Shown piece after piece: positions 36,801 through 44,814 of a stretch of 64,000 bases of DNA. Made by a program: the position numbers and the translations under genes. The DNA is from Apostichopus japonicus (lineage: Eukaryota > Echinodermata > Holothuroidea > Aspidochirotida > Stichopodidae): assembly GCF_037975245.1 (NCBI RefSeq), contig NC_092575.1, positions 2,733,001-2,797,000 of the forward strand. Reading direction: 5' to 3'. The notes beneath the pieces are model-generated. The model was not told where the DNA came from, searched no databases, and worked only from the letters and a program-made list of their open reading frames with translations. Within the stretch, counting starts at the first letter, position 1, and each line of letters starts with the position of its first letter.

Positions 36801-37995
36801 ATGGTGCAAACAAAGCGAAAGAATGGTAAGACACGTTATAAATGTGGTCACTGCACACATGGATTAAGTACATGTAGGTTCCTATATGTCTGTAGATAAA
36901 CCAAAATTGCCACATAAACGTTAACTGAGATCAATTAATTTGTTTAAAATAATCAATAATGACCCCAAAATGTTAGCTAAACATTGCTAGGCTAAATGTA
37001 AGTTTTAATATCTGACATGTGACAGTGATCGAACCTATTGCTGGGATACAGACAATAGCATGGTGGGCTCATAATTGATGCATTTGATTAACGATGTTTA
37101 TCAACGAAAAATCCAAATCACTCAATTGTATGCAATTTTCAGGTGTAGTTTCTCAGAAATTTAATGATCTCAAAATATATATCGTTCTGTGCCTACGCAA
37201 CGTACAATGCAGCAGAATTTGACCACAAAATGTCTGCTGTGTCAAGTTCTTTCATACCCCTAACTTGACACATTTGTGGTAAGCTAAGTTAGCTCCCCCT
37301 AGTATTGGTATAGGTATACATCCATTGACTTTGGATGCTGTTTTCTATGCTCTGAGCCTCTAAGCTCAGACAGGTCAGGTCCCAGAGGGTAGTGGTATTA
37401 TATATTTAAGGTAATTTGGGTTATTTTTAGGAGAGATTTCCAAATGCAAAAAAAACATGCAAACAGGGGGAGGGTGTTGAAAGCTTTAAAAAACCCAATA
37501 ATTTGATCAGCATATCCCTGAAATGGAAACAAACTCATGAAATATGTTACTCTGCTTGCCGCAAAAAGTTTTGGTTGCCTGCTGTATCGTTGCTAGGCCT
37601 AGTAATTATTGAAGGTGCGTCAATTACGAAGGTGTGTCAATTATGAAGCCTTTACTATACACCTTGTCTAGACCCATATAGGCCTGCAGGTTACCTCCCA
37701 CCTGTTGCTGTTAAGTGTTATTAAATATGTTAAACCTCACACTGTCTGGTAACATTCGTCTCAGAAATGATTGCAAAACAACATCTTCCTGATAAACGTT
37801 TCCAACATTTGGTTGTTCTTGAAAGAAACTACCACGTTCTGCTCCTCTGAACGGTACTGACGGCTGTGGGTATGGTTGTTGCCTGCTTTTCTTTGGCTCC
37901 TGGAAGGCACTGGATTTGTAACGAAATGTCAGACATGTTGCCGTAGGTAGAGCCAACCTCTCTCCCAGAGCAAATGTTGATGTTACTCGCCACAT
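16601..37995 (-). CDS. AidB/ACDH-11-type acyl-CoA dehydrogenase, 12 exons
   Basis: Exons in transcript order (minus strand): 37995-37741, 36793-36561, 34189-34090, 32964-32838, 24825-24683, 24555-24406, 23566-23472, 22104-22005, 21455-21315, 19264-19172, 18382-18030, 16712-16601. All introns are GT-AG and phases agree. The total is 1,902 nt, giving 633 residues. Residues 1-25 or so ([15 protein letters not shown]...) look like a mitochondrial presequence. Then come the N-terminal helical region ([13 protein letters not shown]-type motif, seen here as [15 protein letters not shown]), [30 protein letters not shown] (about 223-241, flavin/substrate loop), [57 protein letters not shown] (460-470) and SIWEGTTNI (482-490). 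These are landmarks of the AidB-like ACAD clade, which includes bacterial AidB and C. elegans ACDH-11. The predicted enzyme is FAD-dependent and acts on acyl-CoA; the chain length and location are inferred. The stop TAA is at 16,601-16,603, and the end VMEGYPQ is supported by its near-copy VMEGYPE in the pseudogene. The last three exons exist as a broken inverted copy at 9.3-12 kb. Confidence 0.95.
16985..17830. repeat. AAGTCA / GACTCGAGTC-rich repetitive stretch in intron 11 of the dehydrogenase gene
   Basis: 17,000-17,170 is rich in AAGTCA/AAGTTA words. 17,678-17,810 holds repeated GACTCGAGTC and GATTCAAGTC palindromic words, including an exact direct repeat of TCCTCTGCTCTGACTCGAGT. A C run (17,298-17,313) lies between. 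Boundaries are uncertain. Confidence 0.5.
18031..18382 (-). other. exon 11 of the dehydrogenase: donor choice
   Basis: The frame would read ...DAFVAQR then stop if unspliced. I place the splice at CAAAG before GTAGAATTG (exon end 18,030), because exon 12 then continues in phase as [11 protein letters not shown], and the same junction is conserved in the pseudogene copy at 10,243. Confidence 0.85.
19395..19560 (-). mobile_element. degenerate tRNA-derived SINE fragment
   Basis: On the minus strand it has AATGCACTGGACTTGG, a B-box-like GGTTCTAATCC, and then GTCTTGCCCAAGAGGG. These parallel the head and middle of the SINE at 14,690. It lies in intron 9 of the dehydrogenase gene, 131 bases beyond exon 10. 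Confidence 0.5.
19777..20135 (-). mobile_element. TTAA-flanked MITE, copy 3 (reverse)
   Basis: Reverse-orientation copy of the family at 1,766 and 43,413. TTAA lies on both sides (19,773-19,776 and 20,136-20,139). It contains the ~80-bp internal segment lacking in copy 1, and its far end carries about 10 extra bases (CTTATACCC). It sits in intron 9 of the dehydrogenase gene. Confidence 0.75.
20925..21275. repeat. 102-bp tandem repeat, about 3.4 copies
   Basis: Units start with TATGACTTGTGGTCTTGTCA at 20,925, 21,027 and 21,129, and a shortened one starts at 21,230. Because 102 is divisible by three, both strands show long repetitive ORFs that I regard as artefacts. It lies in intron 9, about 40 bases from exon 9. 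Confidence 0.92.
21767..21803. repeat. (AT)n microsatellite
   Basis: A perfect AT dinucleotide run in intron 8 of the dehydrogenase gene. Confidence 0.9.
22140..22660. repeat. degenerate ~200-bp tandem repeat, about three units
   Basis: Each unit carries GTTTACTCG(or CCG), ACCTCT/ATCTCT, ATCCAACA, AGGACAT and then CCTTGGT(T/A)CTAA. Units begin near 22,158, 22,355 and 22,555. Intron 7 of the dehydrogenase gene. Confidence 0.7.
23150..23250. repeat. (TTA)n plus TATAGCGCTC-type SINE/LINE tail
   Basis: A run of TTATTATTATT is followed by TTTATATAGCGCTCTTTTCA and an inverted GAGCGCCTTA. It is the reverse of the common GCGCTATATAAA tail. A similar tail, GGTTGCGCTATATGAAAT followed by (AATAATA)n, is at about 38,742-38,780. 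Confidence 0.55.
23760..23864. repeat. fold-back repeat GCTTCAAAG, copy 3
   Basis: The left arm GCTTCAAAGCACTTGTACTG and right arm CTGTCAGTACGAGTGGCTCA are inverted. Same family as 11,224 and 14,109. Located in intron 6 of the dehydrogenase gene. Confidence 0.65.
25735..26665. repeat. long purine-rich tract (GGGTGGGGGAGGGAGATG-type)
   Basis: Imperfect repeats of GGGAGATGGGGTGG/GGGAGATGAAGTGG dominate, with only short non-repetitive gaps (about 25,800-25,915). The minus strand gives ORFs up to 352 codons made of P/S/L/H only. These are low-complexity artefacts. Intron 4 of the dehydrogenase gene. Confidence 0.85.
26690..28986. other. intron 4 interior, no supported gene
   Basis: A 73-codon minus-strand ORF (27,730-27,951) and overlapping ones up to 28,198 have some coding feel ([18 protein letters not shown]) but no recognised family or partner exons. 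I leave them unannotated. Confidence 0.35.
28987..29388 (-). CDS. possible intronless gene nested in a dehydrogenase intron, 133 residues
   Basis: Unrecognised protein. The start is chosen at 29,388 because ATAATGGCC is a good animal initiation context and opens a typical N-terminus ([20 protein letters not shown]). An in-frame ATG 69 nt upstream has poorer context. The body is mixed and charged, with balanced codon use, for example [17 protein letters not shown], a D/E-rich turn ([13 protein letters not shown]), [18 protein letters not shown], an EEEED acidic stretch, and a basic end (LFLKRA). No signal peptide, membrane span or repeats. It lies within the 8-kb intron 4 of the dehydrogenase gene on the same strand. 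It could be a real single-exon gene, a retrocopy, or one exon of an unseen gene. I cannot name a function. Confidence 0.5.
   Translation of the reverse strand: MAAASDPNKVIRILEEIYSPLKGRSFTGQYVGEFVFRETTEGIRKVINYSGDDDLREIANQIDREVHQLSEAARLRIWKGIHRGNIYMNPGCSLDKSYLEEEEDVIFRIYHIQVVAVNPIRWDIVCNLFLKRA
29389..31108. other. intron 4 interior, degenerate repeat
   Basis: 30,080-30,330 holds loosely repeated (A)ACGTCAA(A)TTT...TTTTGTCA(T/C)T(T/C)TGA words (unit about 55-70 bases). The rest shows nothing recognisable. Confidence 0.4.
31109..31509. mobile_element. hAT-like MITE (401 bp)
   Basis: The terminal inverted repeats are CAGGGTTGTCCAACCT on both ends (the right end is the exact complement at 31,494-31,509). 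A perfect 8-bp target duplication CTCTAAAG flanks it (31,101-31,108 and 31,510-31,517). This TIR is typical of widespread hAT families. No transposase inside. Intron 4 of the dehydrogenase gene. Confidence 0.95.
32236..32320 (-). mobile_element. tRNA-like SINE head fragment
   Basis: On the minus strand TTGCCGAGTGGATAAAGGCA resembles an A box and GGGATTCGATTCCTGGC a B box, in the style of a Leu/Ser tRNA. The arms do not pair into a full tRNA. Intron 4 of the dehydrogenase gene, about 500 bases before exon 4 in genome order. Confidence 0.5.
32965..34089. other. intron 3 of the dehydrogenase gene
   Basis: No internal gene. Contains GGGTGGGG-type runs near 33,280 and a (AGAG)n tract near 33,840-33,915. 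Confidence 0.6.
34190..36560. other. intron 2 of the dehydrogenase gene
   Basis: AT-rich, with no recognised element boundaries or coding sequence. Confidence 0.6.
37058..37652 (-). mobile_element. ~600-bp inverted-repeat element, copy 2
   Basis: Reverse copy of the element at 5,725-6,324. Ends on the plus strand are TAGCATGGTGGGCTCATAAT then TGATGCA on the left, and GTGTGTCAATTATGAAGCC on the right. It lies in intron 1 of the dehydrogenase gene. Here it is not flanked by the Mutator-like ends, so it can stand alone as a repeat unit. Confidence 0.7.
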
Positions 37996-39484
37996 TTTGA
38001 CTTTTTGTCACTGTAGTACTATGTGTATAACTAAGTGTATAACTAGAATAGCCTAGTATAACTAAAGCAAACCACACGGCATACGCTAGCCTATTCCCAC
38101 GGCCAACAAGGTATGTAAGTTGGAACGATCATGCAGTTGAATTTCAAATCCTAAACTTTGATTGTTTACTTTGAAATGTTCAGACATATGATATGTCTGG
38201 TGTGGTGCGCAGTTTGAACTCTTGTCTTCGAGTCTGATAATATTGACTAGGCTACCTGAAGAAATGTGTTTTTCACGGGTAAGCCAACGTTACCAATCTG
38301 AAGCTGGTCGCAGCAGCACATATCATTCAGCCGAAGTTTCGTTCCGCCGCAGTTTGTGAAGTTTGAGCCGCACATAATTTCTATAACATGCCTTCGCCAC
38401 TGAAGTATTTTAGTTCGGTTGCCTCCTCACAATCCCACCCACTTTCCGGCACAAGTTAACTAACATTGAGTTACAAGTTAACTGATTACCTCTATGCTAA
38501 GTAATAATTGTAGAATGAATTATTCTATATTTGTATTCATTATATTTCATAGTTTTGAATTTTCTTTTAGATTTTATATAGCATTTGTATTTTGTATTTT
38601 TATTTTTTATTTTCATAACAACTGTATATTTTTATACATTCATCTAGTATATTTTTCTACGCCATTTGATATCTTATTTTCGTATGAATGGTTTATTCTT
38701 TCTGTGTATTTTGTTGTAAAGCGCAACCGAAAACTTTGTTGGGGTTGCGCTATATGAAATTCAATAAATAATAATAATAGTTATCAGTTATATCCGATTG
38801 TTCTTTTTTCCAGTGATATTCCTGTTTATGTGTCATGCACGTCATTTCATTTACGGAGACAAATGAGATTGTAAGCGGTTTGTCATTGGAGACTACAGCA
38901 ATAGTTGCCATGCCGCCCATAGTAAACTTAAATGAAGAAAAAATATTATTCAGTTAGGGCAAGAAAGTTTGCGTAAAACGTGAAACGAATTAATACAGGA
39001 ATTTTTGTATACGAAACGTATTTATTGAACTTACGGAAGGCTTCAACATAAGAGACGTAGTGAGGCAAATTTCACTGTTTGAGAGAAAAACCATGAACTT
39101 TTATGGGTAAGCGGTAGGCCTAAATAGTTTTCGGACACTTTAAACTTCTCCCAGGGCGCAGGTCCGCAGGATGCTGGAGCCCGCTCATGTTCCTAATTTT
39201 GCCATGGTGCCATAAGAAAAGTTCAGGTAGACAGTCGAATGGAATTAACCACCTAGCTGTACATTCTAACCACATGTACTTCCCATTCATGCTCTTCAAC
39301 ATGCAAACCACAAAAAAAAGTAAATCATGATTGACGTTCTCGTTCTCCTCCTCCTTATCCTCGTACGTCCTCGTCCACGTCCTCTTCCTCCTCGTCCTCT
39401 TCCTCTTCCCCTGATGACGTCATAATCGAGAAATATTGGGTGACGTTATGCTAACTTTATTCAACTTGACTGATATAAGCTCAC
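37996..39484. other. 5' flank of the dehydrogenase gene
   Basis: The promoter should lie just above 37,995 (minus strand). I see no TATA box or other site strong enough to call. A SINE/LINE-type tail lies at about 38,742-38,780, and a CCTCGTCCTC-type run at 39,345-39,412. Confidence 0.4.
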
Positions 39485-39571
39485 CTGTTAGGTCAAGGGT
39501 CAATCGATGGAAGACGAGGCGAGGTCTATGAACCACAATTAACTTCCATTCCGGCAGGTGTAAAATCCTGC
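39485..39571 (-). other. exon-like open segment, unassigned
   Basis: On the minus strand AAGCACAG precedes 87 open bases (RILHLPEWKLIVVHRPRLVF, then HRLTLDLT), followed by donor G-GTGAGC. The starting phase (2 bases) joins cleanly to the exon-like segment at 40,579-40,660. No family recognised. Confidence 0.35.
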
Positions 39572-39841
39572 CTGTGCTTCTGAGTGGTGATTTGTGATGG
39601 ATAGAGGGCAGCAAACATAGTTTGAAACACGCGAGCAAGATCACAAACAGATATTAGAAAGGCGTGTTCAGGTTTTAAAATAAATAAAAAATAATAATTT
39701 TATAATGTATTTATTTCTGCAGAATAGAGAACAGAGGAATCAGATGTTGTCTTCTCAAAGATGCTGACCAAGTTCACCTGTCACAAACGGAGTGTGCGGG
39801 GGATAAAGAATCACTTCCGGTCCTAAAGTAATTGACTCCCA

Positions 39842-40530
39842 CCATAGGCGTAGGAGCCTAATTTGATTTGGGGGGGGGGGGGGCTGTAACGACTTGCCCG
39901 AAAAATATAACCAAAATTTTTCGCGCGCTCAACATCTTAATGTGCATATCATATAGGCATTCATCGGTTATTACATCACATGAAAATAACCGATAAATGC
40001 CTATATGATAAAAAATTGGTTATATTTTCCGTGTTATTACCCTTCCATATTGGTTATAATTATTGGGGAAGTCGTTACAATAATAACAATAATATAATAT
40101 CAGTTTAACCATTGAAAAACACATTGCAAATTATTCTTCTTTCAGCATAATATAGGTGCCCGAAAAATTCTCAGCATATTGCCCGAATTTTCACCAAAAA
40201 TTTTGGTTGGGGGGCTGCAGCCCCCAGCTCTATATCATCGGTTATTACATCACATGCAAATAACCGATATATGCCTATATGGTAAAAAAATAGTTATATT
40301 TTCGGTGTTATTACCCTTCCATATTGGTTATAATTATTGGGGAAGTCGTTACAATAATAACAATAATATAATATCAGTTTAACCATTGAAAAACACATTA
40401 CAAATTTTTCTTCTTTCAGTATAATATAGGTGCCCGAAAAATTATCAGCATATTGCCCGAATTTTCACCAAAAATTTTGGTTGGGGGCTGCAGCCCCCCC
40501 CCCCCCAGCCCCCCGCCTCCTACGCATATG
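39842..40530 (+). repeat. dispersed repeat E containing a ~260-bp tandem duplication
   Basis: It opens with CATAGGCGTAGGAGCC and closes with CCTCCTACGCATATG. Inside, two copies of a block that starts CATCGGTTATTACATCACAT (39,965-40,225 and 40,227-40,500) and runs through AGGTGCCCGAAAAATT to TTTTGGTTGGGGG(G)CTGCAG are nearly identical, so the duplication is young. Within the unit, TATCGGTTATTTGCATG-type inverted words can fold back. Confidence 0.8.
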
Positions 40531-40578
40531 CCTCGAGGCATACCTCAACAATCAAGGATAAAAGAGATGGCAACTCAC

Positions 40579-40660
40579 TGGTAACATCAACTTGAAGGTT
40601 CAGTAAACTGGCCGGTGGTCGATAAGGAACAAGTTCTTTTCCGGTCTTATATGTTGATCG
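40579..40660 (-). other. candidate coding exon of an unidentified minus-strand gene
   Basis: A good acceptor (TTTTATTTCGTTGTATAG) is followed by 27 codons (RSTYKTGKELVPYRPPASLL, then NLQVDVT) plus one base, and then a good donor (A-GTGAGTTG). The sequence looks protein-like and is rich in P/Y/L. With the segment at 39,485-39,571 it may form part of a small gene. I do not recognise the family; start and end exons are not found. Confidence 0.4.
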
Positions 40661-40867
40661 CTATACAACGAAATAAAACGTACATGATTAATGAATGCTT
40701 TATGTAAGGAAGTTCGATATAGCAGTACTTTGAAATATTTACTTCTTGTTCGACTCTAATTCTCGATATGAGAAATCGAAATTCGAGTGGTCTGGCTGAC
40801 AGTTTTGACTATTTTACTAACAGATGCCATTGCATTCTCGGAGTTACGATTTTATTACGAAATTTAG

Positions 40868-41248
40868 CAGTGGCGTAGGAAGGTAATTTTGAGTGGGGGG
40901 GGGAGGCTGAAGACCGATGGCCGGCCTGGGGGAGGGGTCTAAGGGGAAGGGGTGCCCCCTCCCTTTTGGATTTTTTTTCATTTCCAGGTGGCCTCAGATG
41001 CAATTTGGTGCAATATAGCAAACCTCAACTCACACTTTCCATTTTGTATATAATTTTGCATTTTCACCTGGCCTTAGATGCAATTTGGTGCTCCAAATGA
41101 GATTTTTTTTCTCATTTGGAAATGAAAAATTGGTTTTCTGACTTGCGAAGCGGGGGGGGGGGGGAGGCGGAATGATACTTCCGCCCCTCCATAATTTTCA
41201 CTGGGGGGCTGGCGCCCCCCAGCCCCCCCCCCCGTTCCTACGCCCTTG
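40868..41248. mobile_element. hAT-like MITE (381 bp), copy 2
   Basis: Sister of the element at 10,688-11,064, inverted. Ends are CAGTGGCGTAGGAA and, inverted, CAAGGGCGTAGGAA. A perfect 8-bp duplication AAATTTAG flanks it (40,860-40,867 and 41,249-41,256). Confidence 0.92.
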
Positions 41249-41611
41249 AAATTTAGATTTGTTCCTCAAAACTTTCGTCTGTTGTTTTCGACGCTGATTT
41301 TTGACCTGTTGTATCTCGAAATTTCGATTTTGATTGATGGAATTATTGATTGGTATTTTTTCTTCTTTATTTGCTAGTGTTTATTGTTATTTTTTTGGAA
41401 GGTCACTGTTCGTGGTACATGTATGAACATATTCTGACAAACTTACTCAGTTTACAGCTTTGATAATTCACTCTCAGTCGTCATATTATATTGTGTAAAA
41501 GGAAGTAGGTCGGACATTACGATCCTAGCAGGATCTTCTCCGGAGGCTGAAAGACAAGTTGTATTATGTTGTGATACATGGCACTTGTCAACGTGATGTT
41601 GTGTCCTAGTT

Positions 41612-41842
41612 ATGAACAACCATCAACCAAGCGTGATTTCGTGGAACACGTACTCACCAAAGACTTATACTCACTTGCTACCGTGGCGCTCACCACTGCC
41701 ATTGTGTAATCCTATCAAGGAACCAGAAAGGGTCTACCAAAACTACGGAGCTTTCGATGGTTGTAGTTTTCTTCCTAAATTGCAATCCAAATGGCATGGT
41801 GTTCTTAGTATTAACTTAGGCTACTTCGTTTTGCACGAATAA
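41612..41842 (+). CDS. hypothetical 76-codon ORF upstream of BOLA2
   Basis: Single open frame with protein-like composition (SWNTYSPKTYTHLLPWRSPL, EPERVYQNYGAFDGCSFLP). No family recognised. A strong donor (TTGG-GTAAGT) at 41,942/41,943 lies downstream of its stop, so this region may be a 5' non-coding exon of the BOLA2 transcript carrying an upstream ORF, or a separate small gene. No signal peptide or membrane span. Confidence 0.3.
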   Translation: MNNHQPSVISWNTYSPKTYTHLLPWRSPLPLCNPIKEPERVYQNYGAFDGCSFLPKLQSKWHGVLSINLGYFVLHE

Positions 41843-42005
41843 ACACAGTATCACTTGTATTCATAGGTTCCTGACAAAAGATAGGCCTAAGTTAGGCTTA
41901 GGCTATGCCTGTGTGTTGTACTCATGGGTGTGCTGTAACTTGGGTAAGTCATTACTATCCATAAATTGTATCTTATAATATAAAGCGTAAGCCATTTTCA
42001 GGAAA

Positions 42006-42652
42006 ATGTGGAAGACCCAGTATTCCCATGCTCCCAGTGGCTATGGCCCATCACAGCTATCAAACATTTACAAGTGTCAAGTACATGTGTTAAGGTAAAT
42101 GCAGGTTTCTCATTTATCTCAGTGACCCAAATGGAGGTGTGTTTTTATCAAGTTTGTCAGCACACCACTTTGACAAAAAGTGTCAATTATTTTCTGAATT
42201 TAAGTTAACTTGTTCAGAACAATCTTGTTCTATGCTTAGTAAAAAAAAAATATTTTCACTGTTAAAAGTACACAAATGCACCGTACTATTCATGCATTAC
42301 TATAGTTTCCAAACAAATTATTTTTGTCCATTTTTGAACTTTTAATTGCTTACATAGGCCCATATAACTGTCTCATTTGCACATCAAATTTACAACTATA
42401 CTACGTACTATATAAGGCTATGATCATTCTCTCAGTAAATAGTCTTTAATAGTGTTTATAGAACTACTTATTTTCTTTAAAATACTACATACTGTAGGTG
42501 GGAGAGGGACAAAAGGGGCTACTTGAGGTATTGTAAAACTATTGGCTAATTTCATTTTTTGTCTTTTCATATTGTTTTTCTTTCTCAGAGTCCTGAACTT
42601 TACAACCCTTAATCCACCAATGCAAGGTCTTAAATATAATGGCAATAACTAG
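42006..42652 (+). CDS. hypothetical two-exon upstream ORF overlapping the BOLA2 start
   Basis: Exons are 42,002-42,094 (acceptor TTTTCAG, donor AAG-GTAAAT) and 42,589 onward (acceptor TTTTTCTTTCTCAG). Spliced, they read MWKTQYSHAPSGYGPSQLSN..., crossing the junction as ...HVL-R-VLNFTTLNPPMQGLKYNGNN, 50 residues. The stop TAG is at 42,650-42,652, 14 bases past the first base of the BOLA2 ATG (42,639) and in a different frame. It may be an upstream ORF on the BOLA2 mRNA. No domain recognised. Confidence 0.35.
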
Positions 42653-44504
42653 TGAGAGCTTAGAGAACAAACTGAAAGCTGAGCTTGAATGTTCATATGT
42701 GGTAAGTATGTAGAGAAGACAGTTAAGCTAAATGTTCCTTTTGTCCTTTCGTAACAAAGAGAGATCAGCATTAAATCTTTTTTCTCATTGCACAGATCAG
42801 TTGCATAAACATTGTATAATGCTTAGTTGCAATTGACCTTCATGTTAGAAGTTGAACATGGAAAATGCCATAATTATTGTTCCTCTTTATTGCAGCATAG
42901 TAATTACCTGTGATTGATTAGTGCAGAAGCAGATCCATCAGCCAATTTATCAGCTGGAGACTAAACCAGTTGTAGCTTTACAGTTGTACTGTCTGTAAAT
43001 TTCTCATGGTTTGCATGAATGTTGAACAAAATTATATTGTCATATATTTTTAATGTTTATGAAGAAAAAGAATAAAGAAATAAACAAAGACAAGCTGCCT
43101 GCAATATTTTCCCCAGTCATTCTCTTTACCTTTAAATTGTAGAATTTCAGAACAACTTTCGTTGGTTTTTAAAGAAGAATGGGATTATTTCTTGCAATTT
43201 CCCGACAAATCATTCTCCTCTTTTCAAACAATTTTGTGCATTAAAATTGTTGCATATTCTGTTTAGAAACTGGTGGATGAATCAGGAGGATGTGGAGCTA
43301 AATTCAATGCAACAATTGTATCCAGTAAATTTGAAGGGAAACCTCTTCTACAAAGACACAGGTAAAATGCAATTCATTACATGCTGATGCTTAGTACAGT
43401 CTCCCACATTAAAGGGTGTGAAGACTTGCGCACAAAGAAGGTCTCATGCCGGTAATCTGACCTAGTTTTGAATGAGGTGTAACAGAATATTAGACACCAC
43501 CATCGATCCCAGAAAATACACTCAGCTTGCTACTGTCGGTAATTAGACACTAGTGTACAGTCAGTACATAGCTACGGTCAATATCCACATCACAGTGTAC
43601 ATAGCAGCGTGGACATCTCAGGTCTAGATAACACGGTATCATGTTTCATTACTGTCTGCATTTTGTAGCGACAAGAAGAAAATGTCATTTGCAGGCAACG
43701 GAAAGTTAACTTTTTCAGAGCGCGGTATGCGGTTTGGGGCAAGACTTCAATGCCTTTAAGTCAGAACTTGGGTGGCATTCTTTTTGTGATACCATTAAAT
43801 TGCATCCTCTGTGTAAATTCTTCAGCACTTGATGACTTTTCCTTCTATTGTTAGTGTAGAAGAAGTTAAAGCTAGGATGCATGTCATCTTTAGTACAATG
43901 GCTGATATTTCTTCTTCTTCAAGATAATGTATTTAAATGTATTAAAGTTATTGTAAAAATATTCCTCCTTTAAAACAAGTTTGATGATGACATCAGATAC
44001 TCTGTAATTAAAGGCCTGATTTGTATTAATGTTTGTCCACTGCTTGTCAGATTGTTTCTTTTCAACTTGACATAAAATAGCAGGGCATGAATGAGATGTA
44101 AGAACACTTTGTCCTTTACAAACTTGGGATGCATGGTAGACATTGACAAGTTGAAAAACCCAATTGTTTTTTAATTTGTCAGTTGATTATTATATTGAGT
44201 CTGAGAAGCCCATGTGTGATCTGCATCCGGTAATAGGTTTTCCAACCACTCTGACAAGACCTCTGTATTTAAGAGTAATTCTTCCAAAACTTCATTGCTA
44301 TTGAAATGTATTTTTGCTATGAAAAATAGTTTTCTCGATGGTATGTCACATTTTCTTTGTTTCGAAAGTCACCCTTTTTTTTGGTACTTTTTCTCTCTCA
44401 GGATGGTAAATACCTGTCTCGCTGAGGAACTGCAGTCTATACATGCTTTCTCCATGAAGACTTTAACTCCAGAAAAATGGGCAGAAAAGCAAGAAAAAAG
44501 TTGA
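42639..44504 (+). CDS. BOLA2: BolA-like protein 2 (BOLA2), 3 exons, 86 residues
   Basis: Exons 42,639-42,701, 43,267-43,361 and 44,402-44,504; GT-AG introns; phases close at 261 nt. The protein has the BolA fold signature: N-terminal helix (MAITSESLENKLKAELE), the loop with a cysteine (ESGGCGAKFNATI), VSSKFEGKPLLQRHRMVN, CLAEEL, IHAFSMKTLTPEKW. The C-terminal histidine/cysteine region used for [2Fe-2S] binding with monothiol glutaredoxin is present. BOLA2 works with GLRX3 in cytosolic iron-sulfur trafficking. Length and intron positions match human BOLA2. No targeting sequence, which separates it from mitochondrial BOLA1/BOLA3. Intron 2 carries a TTAA-flanked MITE. A polyadenylation signal AATAAA lies at 44,809-44,814. 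A second frame beyond the stop looks coding (see findings). Confidence 0.95.
43413..43755 (+). mobile_element. TTAA-flanked MITE, copy 2 (343 bp)
   Basis: The most complete copy of the family. AGGGTGTGAAGACTTGCGC and GGGGCAAGACTTCAATGCCT form the ends, with TTAA on both sides (43,409-43,412 and 43,756-43,759). It lies in intron 2 of BOLA2. No transposase. Confidence 0.8.
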
Positions 44505-44814
44505 AAATGTTGAAGAGTTGCTCAAGGACCCAGAAGTTCTTTTCAACAAATTCCTCCTCGGAAAGTCCAAGCAGTGAAACACAACCTCACATAAAATGAG
44601 ACCATTTGTGGAGAGAAAAACTGTGTTATTATTTACCTAATAACATGCAGAAGCTGACACAGAAAAAAAAAAAAAAACGCTTCTAATGAGTTGTGTTTGT
44701 CACCTGTAGGATTGGTAAATAATTAAATATATCAATAATTAGAAAGGAATATAACTGAGTGTATTGTGTAACTTATCTCTCCACATGTCATCTCAATAAT
44801 TAAATAAGAATAAA

